Under the pieces are notes generated by a model. It was given only the letters and a program-made list of their open reading frames with translations. It was not told where the DNA came from and searched no databases. A DNA stretch of 31,053 nucleotides, taken from assembly GCF_022095675.1 (NCBI RefSeq), contig NZ_JAHYSG010000135.1, positions 1-31,053 of the forward strand, given 5' to 3'. The stretch is from Dactylosporangium sp. AC04546 (GTDB lineage: Bacteria > Actinomycetota > Actinomycetes > Mycobacteriales > Micromonosporaceae). The translations under genes were made by a program, and so were the position numbers. Shown here piece after piece: positions 1-7,984 of this stretch; position 1 is the first letter of the stretch; the number at the start of each line of letters is the position of its first letter.

Positions 1-138
1 GCGGCGGCCGCGACCGCGGTGCGGTTCCGGGAGGAGGTCCTGGCGTGCGCCCGCCGCGCCGGTTCGGACATGGCACCCATCCCTCCGTGGAACGCCGTGG
101 AAGTGTCTCAGTGGTACCCCGACCGGCCATTTCCATAA
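1..138 (+). CDS. C-terminal tail of an unidentified protein (5' end outside window)
   Basis: Frame 1 is open from the first base to a TAA at 136-138 and encodes 45 residues ending in WYPDRPFP. Nearly every codon ends in G or C until the last few, which is the pattern of a real gene in this genome. The piece starts with an Ala-rich, then Arg/Glu-rich stretch (AVRFREEVLACARRAG) that looks helical. It is too short to assign to a family, so I do not name a function. Confidence 0.6.
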   Translation, partial: AAAATAVRFREEVLACARRAGSDMAPIPPWNAVEVSQWYPDRPFP

Positions 139-260
139 CGATCGATCGCGTCGCGGTGGGTCCCGCCGTACCGACAGATTCCCTGGTCCGGAGGGGGAAC
201 TCAAGGGCGAACCGCCGGTGACCGGCCGGCCGTTCGGTCCGACCTTGGGAGGATTGTCCG

Positions 261-380
261 ATGGAACCGGACGACGACCACGACGCCGCCGTGCCGAGCG
301 GCGGCAACTCGCTCATGATCATCGGGGTGCTCGGGATCCTCGTGATCGTCGGCTTCCTGTACAGCGCGATGACGGGATGA
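261..380 (+). CDS. 39-aa single-span membrane peptide
   Basis: ATG at 261 follows a strong ribosome-binding site (GGGAGGA, 247-253) at good spacing, and the frame closes at TGA 378-380. The product has an acidic N-terminus (MEPDDDHDAAVPSGG), one hydrophobic segment at about residues 18-35 (SLMIIGVLGILVIVGFLY) and a very short C-terminus. It is therefore probably a small inner-membrane protein with one helix. The stop codon lies inside the stem of the following terminator, so the transcript ends at the gene. I do not recognise a family. Standard gene callers may miss it because of its size, but the ribosome-binding site, codon use and terminator together support a real gene. Confidence 0.7.
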   Translation: MEPDDDHDAAVPSGGNSLMIIGVLGILVIVGFLYSAMTG

Positions 381-406
381 GGGCGCCGGGACCCGGCGCC
401 CTCATC
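376..406. terminator. Bidirectional hairpin terminator
   Basis: Bases 376-390 and 392-406 are exact reverse complements (GATGAGGGCGCCGGG and its complement), giving a stem of 14-15 bp around a minimal loop. It lies between the stop of the plus-strand 39-aa gene and the stop of the minus-strand amylase gene (412-414), so it can serve both converging transcripts. There is no U-tract, as is common for actinobacterial terminators. Confidence 0.8.
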
Positions 407-411
407 CGGGG

Positions 412-3348
412 TCAGCGCAGGTACGGCCCGTCGGACCCGACCTTGCCGGGCGCCGGGTTGCCGGGCAGGCCCAGCACGTACACCCGCATCGCCCCCTTGC
501 CGGAGACCGTCGCGGTCAGGGTGCCGTTCGTGACGACCTTGACGTCACCGGTGACCGCGTCGGTGTAGGTGCCGTTCGGCACGCCGGTGAAGGTCGCGCT
601 CGCCGAGATCGCGACCAGGGCGAAGCTGTCCACCGATCCGGCCGTGTACCGCCGCTTGAACGCCATCGGCCCGCCGCTGACGCCCTCGGTCGAGTACTGG
701 CCCATCTGCAGGGCCGGGACCGCGCGGCGGATCTGGTTGAGCCGCTGGAGGTGCTTGACCAGCGGCTGGCTCAGCGTCGTGGCGACCTGGCCCGACGCCG
801 ACGACACCACGCCGTAGCCGGACGCGACCACCGTGCCCTGCAGCTTGTCGCCGTAGTAGGCGCGGCCGGTCGTCGCCAGCGGGCAGGTCGGGCCGCAGTC
901 GATCCGGGCGCCCTTCTGGAACTCGATCTCCGACCCGTAGTACAGCACCGGGACCCCGCGGAACGTCCACATGAGGTTCATGTTCTCGGCCCAGGCGTCG
1001 GTGCCGCCGGCGTACCGCGTCGAGGACTTGTTCGGGCCGTAGTCGTGCGAGTCGACGTAGACGGCGTTGTACGTGGCGTCGTTGACCGAGTCGTCGGAGT
1101 CCTTCCCGTTGAGGAACGCGTTCGTCGCGTCCCCGAAGTTCATGTGCATGCGCATGTCGATGATGTTCATGCCGGAGAACTGCGAGTGGTCGGGGGCGTG
1201 GTACGCGTTGCCGTTGAGGAACGCGTTCGTCGACGTGGGCTGGTTGCCGGTGCCCATCGTGTTCTCGTAGTTGAACTGGTCCAGCGCCGCCTGCACGTCG
1301 TTGTCCACATAGGACCGGCGCTCCTTCCAGGTGAAGAACTGCGCCGAGTGGTTCACTGAGCCGCGGTTCCACTTGTCGTTGACGAACGCGCCGACCTCGC
1401 CGAAGACGTAGAAGTCGGCGGCCTTCGCCGCGCCGTACTTCTGCACCAGGCGCTGTTGCAGCGCGGGCAGGAAGCGGCGGTTCCAGGTGACCCGCGGGAT
1501 GTGCACGGCGGTGTCGACGCGGAAACCGTCGACGCCCATGTCGATGTAGTGGTTGTAGGCGCCGATGAGGTACTGCTGGACGATCGGGTTCTCGGTGTTG
1601 AGGTCGGCCAGGTCGTCGTGCAGCCAGCAGGACCGCGAGTCCTCGCCCTCCCAGTTGCCGATCCAGCACTGGTGGTACAGGTTCGCCGGGAACATGCCGG
1701 ACGTCGGGCTCGGCCACTGGCAGTTGTGGATGGTGTAGCCCTCGGGGCTCTTCGCGCCGGTCGGGGTACCCCAGTTGCGGCACGTGTTGCCGGCCGGCTC
1801 GGCGGTCGACCACAGGTCCCCGTTGTAGGGTCGGCCCAGCGCGTTCTCCTCCAGGGGGTTGTACTGCTTGCCCGGCACCGGCGACGAGTACATCCAGTCC
1901 CACTGGCCGTCGCGGGCGCCCCACACGGGCGGCACGAACAGGCCGTTGGCGCCCCAGCGGGAGCTGTGGTTGTAGACGACGTCCTGGTAGATCTTCAGGC
2001 CCTTGGCGTGGGCGGCGTTGATCAGGTCCTGGTAGGAGGCGCCGGAGGACTCCAGGCGGGGGTCGACCCGGTAGAAGTCCCAGCCGTGGTACCCGTGGTA
2101 GTCGTAGTCGGAGCGGTTGAGTACGACCGGCGTGATCCAGATCGCCGAGAACCCGAGGCCCTTGATGTAGTCGAGCTTGTCGACCAGCCCCTTGAAGTCG
2201 CCGCGGAACATCGGGTCGTTGTTCGCCGCGTTGCCCGAGGTCGTGTGCTGGCTGCCGCCCCGGTTGTTCGAGCTGTCGCCGTCGTAGAACCGCGCCGTGA
2301 GCACGAAGTAGACGCTCTCCTTGCGCGGGTCGCCGCCGAGCATCTCGCCGCCGGCCGGCAGCGGTGGCGCGTCGCCGGTGGTGACCGTGACCGGTGCCGA
2401 GGCCGCCGACAGGTTCCCGGCCGCGTCGACGGCGCGGACCGTGTAGGTGTAGGCGGTCCGCGGGGCGAGGCTGCCGTCGATGTAGCCGTTGTACGCGCTG
2501 GTGAGCTCGGTCCCGCCGGGATCGCGGAGGATCTTGTACCCCGTGACGCCGCGGTCGTCGGTGGAGGCGGTCCACGCCAGGGTCACGGTCACGTGGTCCA
2601 CGGTCGCGGTCACGCCCGCCGGGGTGCTCGGCGCGGACGTGTCGGGCGGCACGGCGGTGCACGGGTCGGTGGCGCCGCCGGTGACGACCCCGCCGCTGAC
2701 CTTCGTGGTGCCGGCCGCGATGCGGTAGTTGGCGCCGTTGTTGTTGTCCCAGCTGCCGGTGCCGTTGGTGAACACGGCCTGCATGCCGGTCGCGGCCCCG
2801 AGCTGGACGGTCTTCTTCACCCAGCCGGCGCACGCCGTCTCGTTCATCGGCACGCCGGGCACGGCGGTCCACGCCTCGCCGTCGGGCGCGTAGTGGATGT
2901 TGGTGACCGGCCACGACTTCCCGGCGGTGGAGTAGAAGACGGTCGCGGTGTTGCCGCCCGGGGTGGGCGTCGGCGTCGTGCACGGGTCGCCGGTGGTCAC
3001 GGTGCCCCCGGTGATCGTGACGGAGCCGGTACCGATGCTGTAGTTGGCGCCGGAGTGGTTGTCCCAGGTGCCCGTACCGTTGTTGAACACGACCTGGGCA
3101 CCGGTGGCGCTGCCGAGGTCCAGGGTGCGCGTGTACCAGCCGGCGCAGCGGTCCGCGCTCATCGGGACACCGGGCACGGCCGTCCACGCGGCGCCGTTCG
3201 GCGCGTAGTGGATGTTCACGGTGGACCAGGCGGCGGGCGGCTTGTAGTGGACGGTGACGGTCGTCGCGGCGACGGCGGGCACGGCGGTGAGCCCGGCGGC
3301 GGCGACGGCGAGCACGGTGGCGAGCAGGAGGAGACGTCTGAGGGGCAC
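412..3348 (-). CDS. Secreted GH13 alpha-amylase with two starch-binding modules and FN3
   Basis: The 978-residue protein hydrolyses alpha-1,4 glucan outside the cell. I start it at GTG 3348 because AAGGGAG lies 7 nt upstream and the next residues form a clean signal peptide (PLRRLLLLATVLAVAAAG...AVA-A); the in-frame ATG at 3369 has no ribosome-binding site. Two related CBM25/26-like modules follow (about 30-117 and 134-224), sharing NIHYAP, AWTAVPGVPM and WDN..GANY. A fibronectin type III domain lies at about 238-325 and the GH13 barrel starts near 341. All four GH13 motifs are visible: DVVYNH (456-461), GFRVD with nucleophile Asp612, FGE with acid Glu651, and VDSHD ending at Asp769. A beta-rich C-terminal domain closes the protein. 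The order of modules (binding domains at the N-terminus) is seen; starch as substrate is inferred from the motifs and binding modules. Operators upstream suggest carbohydrate-responsive control. Confidence 0.93.
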   Translation of the reverse strand: MPLRRLLLLATVLAVAAAGLTAVPAVAATTVTVHYKPPAAWSTVNIHYAPNGAAWTAVPGVPMSADRCAGWYTRTLDLGSATGAQVVFNNGTGTWDNHSGANYSIGTGSVTITGGTVTTGDPCTTPTPTPGGNTATVFYSTAGKSWPVTNIHYAPDGEAWTAVPGVPMNETACAGWVKKTVQLGAATGMQAVFTNGTGSWDNNNGANYRIAAGTTKVSGGVVTGGATDPCTAVPPDTSAPSTPAGVTATVDHVTVTLAWTASTDDRGVTGYKILRDPGGTELTSAYNGYIDGSLAPRTAYTYTVRAVDAAGNLSAASAPVTVTTGDAPPLPAGGEMLGGDPRKESVYFVLTARFYDGDSSNNRGGSQHTTSGNAANNDPMFRGDFKGLVDKLDYIKGLGFSAIWITPVVLNRSDYDYHGYHGWDFYRVDPRLESSGASYQDLINAAHAKGLKIYQDVVYNHSSRWGANGLFVPPVWGARDGQWDWMYSSPVPGKQYNPLEENALGRPYNGDLWSTAEPAGNTCRNWGTPTGAKSPEGYTIHNCQWPSPTSGMFPANLYHQCWIGNWEGEDSRSCWLHDDLADLNTENPIVQQYLIGAYNHYIDMGVDGFRVDTAVHIPRVTWNRRFLPALQQRLVQKYGAAKAADFYVFGEVGAFVNDKWNRGSVNHSAQFFTWKERRSYVDNDVQAALDQFNYENTMGTGNQPTSTNAFLNGNAYHAPDHSQFSGMNIIDMRMHMNFGDATNAFLNGKDSDDSVNDATYNAVYVDSHDYGPNKSSTRYAGGTDAWAENMNLMWTFRGVPVLYYGSEIEFQKGARIDCGPTCPLATTGRAYYGDKLQGTVVASGYGVVSSASGQVATTLSQPLVKHLQRLNQIRRAVPALQMGQYSTEGVSGGPMAFKRRYTAGSVDSFALVAISASATFTGVPNGTYTDAVTGDVKVVTNGTLTATVSGKGAMRVYVLGLPGNPAPGKVGSDGPYLR

Positions 3349-3400
3349 GGTGGGGCTCCCTTGCTTCATCGATGCGGTGGCGGCCGACCGAGACACAAGG

Positions 3401-3528
3401 CGTTGCAACGCGTGCGAAAGAGCGTCGCCGCACACATTCATGCTTGTCAAGCTTCTTGCAAGAATCTCCCCAGGTGTACGGCGAGCAGGCCGACGAGCAG
3501 CGGTTACTCGCTGGAAGGCTCGCAAGAA
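3401..3528. promoter_or_regulatory. Cluster of TTGCAA-type palindromic operators upstream of the amylase
   Basis: Three related sites lie before the amylase gene: a perfect 10-bp palindrome CGTTGCAACG (3401-3410), a perfect 12-bp palindrome TTCTTGCAAGAA (3453-3464) and a near copy of one arm, TTCTTGCGAG on the minus strand (3519-3528). A fourth, looser palindrome CTTGTCAAG is at 3443-3451. The central TTGCAA core is typical of LacI/MalR-family operators that control amylase and maltose genes in actinomycetes. No such regulator gene is in the window, so the regulator is encoded elsewhere. Confidence 0.7.
3421..3450 (-). promoter_or_regulatory. Candidate amylase promoter
   Basis: On the minus strand a perfect -35 hexamer TTGACA (3450-3445) is followed after 18 nt by GACGCT (3426-3421), a weak -10. 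The 12-bp operator 3453-3464 lies directly upstream of the -35 box and CGTTGCAACG would lie just after the start site, so bound repressor could block both ends. The -10 assignment is uncertain. Confidence 0.45.
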
Positions 3529-3557
3529 CTTTCAATGATCAACATCAGCGGCGGCCC

Positions 3558-4385
3558 TCACCGGTCACCTTGAACGGTCCGAGGACGATCCCGCGGGGCT
3601 CCGCGCCCCGCGCCCGCAGCGCGAACCGCTGCCTCGTGCTCCAGCAGCAGCCGCGGCAAGGCGGCCAGCTGCCCGATGAGGAACCACGTCTCGAGCGCGC
3701 GGCGCAGGTTGGCCTCGATCCGCTCGTGCAGCTCGGGGTGGTGCCGGTCGGTGCGCAGCCCCAGCGCGTAGTCCGCCGCCGCCGCGGCCTGCGCGGCGAG
3801 CTGCTTGAGCCGGTTGAAGCCGGACTGCTGCCAGGACGGCACCTCGCCGCGCTCCAGCGCGTGCAGCGCGATGTCGACCTGTTCCCGCACCGGCGGTACC
3901 GCGGCGAGCAGCCCGGCCAGGTGCTCGGGCGGGCACGGCTCGCCCTCGGCCCAGGCCGGCAGCGGCGCGGGCAGCCGCAGCTCGCGGGTGAGGTCGTAGT
4001 CGGGGTTGACCCGGGCCTGCCGCGCACGCGAGACCCACAGCTCGACCGTCTCGAGCCAGGCGTGCACCTGCTCGAACGTCACGGCGGGCACGAACCCGAC
4101 GGTGCCGGGGCGGGCCTCGTAGTCGGCGTCGAGGAAGCGCTCCGACAGCGTCTGGAGCACGAACGCGTTCCAGGCGGCGACGAACTGCGTCCCGGCGTTG
4201 CCGGGCACGTCCCAGAGCGACACACCGTCGGCGGTGAGCCGGTCGCGCAGCAGCTCGGCGGCGACGATCTCGTCGTAGGCGACCCGGCCGGCGGCCCGCA
4301 TGGCCTCCAGCACCACGGCGTCCCGCTCCCCGGAGAGAGAGGCCCGCATCTTCGTGAACAGGCTGGGCCGCAACGGGTCGACCAA
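3558..4385 (-). CDS. Unrecognised helical protein, last gene of the Hsp70 operon
   Basis: About 275 residues, largely helical and rich in Ala, Leu, Arg and Glu, with no signal peptide or membrane segment. I choose TTG 4385 because GGAGGGGG (4391-4398) sits 5 nt before it; the longer in-frame GTG start at 4415 has no ribosome-binding site. It follows the double Hsp70 gene after 81 nt on the same strand and probably belongs to that operon. Visible stretches include a Trp-rich middle (VHAWLETVELWVSRARQARV) and a C-terminal helical part (LHERIEANLRRALETWFLIG). The family is not known to me. By position it may be a partner or client-side factor of the Hsp70, but that is inference only. Its end lies about 30 bp from the outermost amylase operator. 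Confidence 0.75.
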   Translation of the reverse strand: MVDPLRPSLFTKMRASLSGERDAVVLEAMRAAGRVAYDEIVAAELLRDRLTADGVSLWDVPGNAGTQFVAAWNAFVLQTLSERFLDADYEARPGTVGFVPAVTFEQVHAWLETVELWVSRARQARVNPDYDLTRELRLPAPLPAWAEGEPCPPEHLAGLLAAVPPVREQVDIALHALERGEVPSWQQSGFNRLKQLAAQAAAAADYALGLRTDRHHPELHERIEANLRRALETWFLIGQLAALPRLLLEHEAAVRAAGAGRGAPRDRPRTVQGDR

Positions 4386-4466
4386 CGCATCCCCCTCCAC
4401 CCGCGGTCCCACCACGGTAGCGGTCGACCGCCACCGCCGGGGGACCCCTCAGGTGGCCGAGCGACC

Positions 4467-7328
4467 TCAGCCGGATCGGTGCAGGGGGACCGGGAGTGTC
4501 GACGCGGGGCCCGCGGCCTGTGCCGCGTCCTCGGCCGTCACGGCGTCGACGACGACGGTGCGGACGCTGCCGGTGACGCGGTCGCGGGCGGTGACGGCCA
4601 TGATCCCGTTGGCGTCGATGTCGAACTCCAGCTCGATCTCCGGCAGGCCCTTCGGGGCGGTCGGGAGGCCGGTCAGCTCGAACGCCGCGAGCGGGCGGTT
4701 CGACGCCGCCACCGGGTGGTCACCCTCGCACAGCCGGACCAGCAGCGACGTCTGGCCGTCGGTGCCGGTGGTGACCAGCGTCCAGGCCTTGTGCGGGATC
4801 GGGGTGTACCGGGGCACCAGGATGTGCTGGGCGCCGCCGGCCAGCTCGAAGCCCAGGTCCAGGCCGGTCGTCTCCAGCACCAGCGTGTCCTTCACGTGGC
4901 CGGTGAGGATGCCGGCCTGCAGCGCCGCGCCGGTGACGACCGCCTCCGGTGCGAGGCCGCGGTACGGGGCGCGGCCGCCGGTCAGCCCGCGGACGAGCTC
5001 GGCGACGGCCGGCATGCGGGCGGCGCCGCCGGTCAGCACGACCCGGTCGACGTCCGCGATCGCCACGCCGGCCGCGATGACGACCCGGTCCACCGGGCCG
5101 CGGCAGCGGTGCAGCAGGTCGCGGGTCTGCGCCTCCAGCGCCGAGCGGGTGAGCGTCTCGGTGACGTGGACCGGCCCGGCGGGCGAGACGCCCAGGTACG
5201 GCAGGTGCAGCTGCGCCGAGCCGGCTGCCGAGAGCTCGATCCGCGCCGCCTCGGCGGCCTCCCGCAGCCGGGCGAGCGCGGCGGGCTGGGCGGCCAGGTC
5301 CAGGCCGTGGTCCTGGCGGATCTGCTCGGCGATCTGCTCGGCGATCCGCCGGTCCCAGTCGTCGCCGCCGAGGTGCTGGTCACCGGCGGTCGCCTTGAGC
5401 TCGACGACGCCGTCGCCGAGCTCCGCGAGGGCCACGTCCAGCGTGCCCGCGCCGAGGTCGACGAGCAGCACCGTCTGGTCCTCGCCGTGGTGGGCGCCGT
5501 GGCCGAGCAGCGCCGCCGCCGGCGCGGAGATCAGCCGCAGCACCGGCAGGCCGGCCCGCCGGGCCGCGCCGGCCAGGGCGAGGCGCTGGACCTGGTCGAA
5601 CGACGCCGGCACGGTGAGCACCGCGCCGTGGACCGGGCCGCCGAGGTGGTCCTCGGCGTCGGCGTGCAGCCGCGCGAGCAGGACCGTCACGAGATCCTCG
5701 GCGGTGTACCGGACGCCCGCCCGGTCGAGGGTCCAGCCGGTGCCGAGGAGCAGGCCCGGCGCCCGTACCGTGAAATCGGGATTCGTCAGCGCCTGCCGGG
5801 CCGCCGCCGCGCCGGTCAGCGTCGACCCGTCGGCGGTCACGGCCACGACGCTCGGGGTGCCGAGCGCGCCCTCGGCGTTCGGCACCGGGACGGCCCGGCC
5901 CCGCTCCAGGACGGCGACCGCCGAGCGCCCGGCGCCCATGTCGATGCCGATGACCGCGCCGCCCTGCGGTCCGGGCAGGGCGCCGAGGCCGCTGGCGTAC
6001 CACAGCTCCCGCGCCCTCCGGGCGAGCGCCGCGTCGGCGTCGCCGACCAGCCCGAGCAGCAGCGTGCAGGCGGCCGTGCGCACCGACGGGTCACCGCCGC
6101 GCAGCAGCCGCCCGGCCAGGTGCAGCGCCTCGTCGCGCCGCGCGACCCGCTCGTCGGCGGCGGCCGCGCGCAGCTCGGTGACGTCCTCCTGCGGTGAGGC
6201 CGGGCGGCCGGCACTCGCCCGGCCGGCGAACGGTGGGGCGGGCTCGGCGACGGCCTCCAGCGCGCCCTCGGCGACGACCAGCTCGGGCAGGTCGAGCGTC
6301 GTGGGCGCGACCCGCAGCGTGCGGTGCAGCAGCGTCGCGGCGAGCGGCACCCGCGAGGAACCGCCGACGAGGAACACGCCGGCGAGGTCGTCCGGCCCGA
6401 CGCCGACCGACCGCAGCACGCTCGCCGTGAGGGCGGTGGTGCGCTCCAGGTAGGGACGGGCGAGCGCCTCGAACTCCGCCCGGGTGATGTGGACGTCGGC
6501 GCCGACGAGCGGCACGTGCAGGTCGGCGGCCGGCCGCCGGGACAGCTGTTCCTTCACGGCGCGGGCGTCGAGCTGCAGCTGGTAGCGCACCCGCCGCTCG
6601 GCGGTGCTGCGCGGGCGGTCCAGGGCGGCCCAGCTGCCGGCGGCACCGGGCCGGTCGGCGGTCAGCGTGCGGACGTGCTCCACGATGGCCGCGTCCAGGT
6701 AGACGCCGCCGACGTCGGCCAGGCCGTCGTGCGCCAGCACGGTGAAGCCGGCGCCGGCCCGGCGCACCACGCTGACGTCGAAAGTGCCGGCGCCCAGGTC
6801 GTACACGACGAGGCAGCGGCCGTCGGGGAGCTCGTGGCCGAGCCGGCCTACGTAGTACGCGGCCGCCGCGACCGGCTCCGCGACGAGCTGGACCGCGCCG
6901 AGGCCGGCCTGTGCCGCCGCACCGGCCAGCAGGCCGCGGCGCAGCCGCCGCCAGCTGCTCGGATGGGTGAGCACCACGTCGTGCGGCAGGCCGCCGCCGA
7001 CCCGGCGCGCTTCGGCCGCGACCCGTTCCAGGACGGCGGCGATCAGGTCGGCGACCGGTACCTCGCGCTCCGCCAGCCAGACCGCGCCGTCGTCGACGCG
7101 CTGCTTCGGGTAGGGCTCGAAACCCTGCGGCAGGCCCACCGCGGCCCGCTCGGCGTCGCCGCCGGTGAGCAGCTCCGCGTCCGGGTCGGGACCGGCGAAC
7201 ACCCCGGAGCCCAGCAGCGGCGAGGCGTCGAAGAGCAGCTGGCGCACCTGGCCGCGCCGGTCCTGCAGTACCGCGACCGTCGTCGACGTGCCGAAGTCGA
7301 CCGCCAGCCGCGGCCCGGGCCCGGTCAC
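4467..7328 (-). CDS. Double-headed Hsp70: two actin-like ATPase domains and one substrate-binding domain
   Basis: The 953-residue protein carries two consecutive Hsp70-type ATPase domains. The first (about 8-360) shows VDFGTSTT (10-17), VYDLGAGTFDVSVV (175-188) and FLVGGSSRVPL (319-329). A 95-residue helical linker follows (361-457). The second (458-806) shows IGIDMGAGRSAVAVL, LLVDLGAGTLDVAL (621-634), LGGDDWD (653-659) and VVLTGGAARMPAV. Next come the interdomain linker VKDTLVLETTGLDLG (812-826) and a beta-type substrate-binding domain ending in a typical IELEFDIDANGIMAVTA stretch; the helical lid of DnaK is missing. The first head has no substrate domain of its own. GTG 7328 overlaps the nitroreductase stop (GTGA), indicating translational coupling. 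Chaperone-like ATP-driven action is known for the family; why two heads are joined is unknown. Normal DnaK is about 620 residues with one ATPase domain. Confidence 0.9.
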   Translation of the reverse strand: MTGPGPRLAVDFGTSTTVAVLQDRRGQVRQLLFDASPLLGSGVFAGPDPDAELLTGGDAERAAVGLPQGFEPYPKQRVDDGAVWLAEREVPVADLIAAVLERVAAEARRVGGGLPHDVVLTHPSSWRRLRRGLLAGAAAQAGLGAVQLVAEPVAAAAYYVGRLGHELPDGRCLVVYDLGAGTFDVSVVRRAGAGFTVLAHDGLADVGGVYLDAAIVEHVRTLTADRPGAAGSWAALDRPRSTAERRVRYQLQLDARAVKEQLSRRPAADLHVPLVGADVHITRAEFEALARPYLERTTALTASVLRSVGVGPDDLAGVFLVGGSSRVPLAATLLHRTLRVAPTTLDLPELVVAEGALEAVAEPAPPFAGRASAGRPASPQEDVTELRAAAADERVARRDEALHLAGRLLRGGDPSVRTAACTLLLGLVGDADAALARRARELWYASGLGALPGPQGGAVIGIDMGAGRSAVAVLERGRAVPVPNAEGALGTPSVVAVTADGSTLTGAAAARQALTNPDFTVRAPGLLLGTGWTLDRAGVRYTAEDLVTVLLARLHADAEDHLGGPVHGAVLTVPASFDQVQRLALAGAARRAGLPVLRLISAPAAALLGHGAHHGEDQTVLLVDLGAGTLDVALAELGDGVVELKATAGDQHLGGDDWDRRIAEQIAEQIRQDHGLDLAAQPAALARLREAAEAARIELSAAGSAQLHLPYLGVSPAGPVHVTETLTRSALEAQTRDLLHRCRGPVDRVVIAAGVAIADVDRVVLTGGAARMPAVAELVRGLTGGRAPYRGLAPEAVVTGAALQAGILTGHVKDTLVLETTGLDLGFELAGGAQHILVPRYTPIPHKAWTLVTTGTDGQTSLLVRLCEGDHPVAASNRPLAAFELTGLPTAPKGLPEIELEFDIDANGIMAVTARDRVTGSVRTVVVDAVTAEDAAQAAGPASTLPVPLHRSG

Positions 7329-7984
7329 CAGCGGTCGAGGTGGAGGACCTCGTCCAGGGGCTGCCGCGGCGCCGCTCGGAAGGTGTCGCCCGTGTAGTAC
7401 GCCGTCGGGATCAGCGCCGCCTGGCGGACGTTCGGCGGGAGGCCGAGGATGCCGGCGACCTCATCCTCGTGGTTGAGGTGCAGCGTGGTCCACGCCGTGC
7501 CCAGGCCGCGGGCGCGGGCGGCCAGCATGTAGCTCCACGCGGCCGGCAGCACCGAGCCCCACAGCCCGGCCTGGTTGCCGTCGCCGAGGCGCCCGGCGCG
7601 CCCGACCGTCAGGCACGGGATGACCAGGACCGGCGCGTCGCCCATGTGCTCGCCGAGGTGGGCGACGCTGTCGCCGACCCGCCGCTGCACCGCGGAGCGC
7701 CCGGGGTCGTCGGCGAACAGCTTGCCGGCCGCGCCGGAGGAGGCCAGGTAGGCATCGGCGGCCTTGCGGTACACCGCGCCGATCCGCGACCGCTGGCCGG
7801 GGTCCGTCACGACGAGCCACTGCCAGGTCTGCCGGTTCGAGCCGCTGGGCGCCTGCAGCGCGATCTCCAGGCACTCGCGGACGAGCTCCAGGGGCACGGG
7901 CCGGCTCAGGTCGAGCCGCCTGCGCACCGTGCGGGTCGTGGTCAGCAGTTCGTCGGGCGACAGCGGCAGCACCATGCGGCTCAT
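7325..7984 (-). CDS. Nitroreductase-family flavoprotein
   Basis: A 219-residue FMN-dependent oxidoreductase of the nitroreductase fold, probably dimeric and cytoplasmic. The N-terminal phosphate-binding arginines (TTRTVRRRLDLS), the hallmark QAPSGSNRQTWQW and the late LGTAWTTLHL stretch match the family. The start ATG at 7984 overlaps the DedA stop as ATGA; a second Met three residues later is possible. The stop overlaps the Hsp70 start as GTGA, so three genes are joined by 4-base overlaps. The natural electron acceptor cannot be read from sequence. The coupling of a flavin reductase, a membrane protein and a chaperone is unusual and may point to redox or envelope stress (inference). Confidence 0.88.
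   Translation of the reverse strand: MSRMVLPLSPDELLTTTRTVRRRLDLSRPVPLELVRECLEIALQAPSGSNRQTWQWLVVTDPGQRSRIGAVYRKAADAYLASSGAAGKLFADDPGRSAVQRRVGDSVAHLGEHMGDAPVLVIPCLTVGRAGRLGDGNQAGLWGSVLPAAWSYMLAARARGLGTAWTTLHLNHEDEVAGILGLPPNVRQAALIPTAYYTGDTFRAAPRQPLDEVLHLDRW

Noticed and set aside
3349..3525. Longer N-terminal extension of the amylase
   Set aside because: The upstream in-frame codons give an Arg-rich stretch without a ribosome-binding site and overlap the promoter and operators; the GTG at 3348 has an ideal site and starts a signal peptide.
1456..3573. A plus-strand frame of about 700 codons opposite the amylase
   Set aside because: No recognisable domain and a Val/Gly/Arg-rich product; the minus-strand frame carries all GH13 motifs and a signal peptide.
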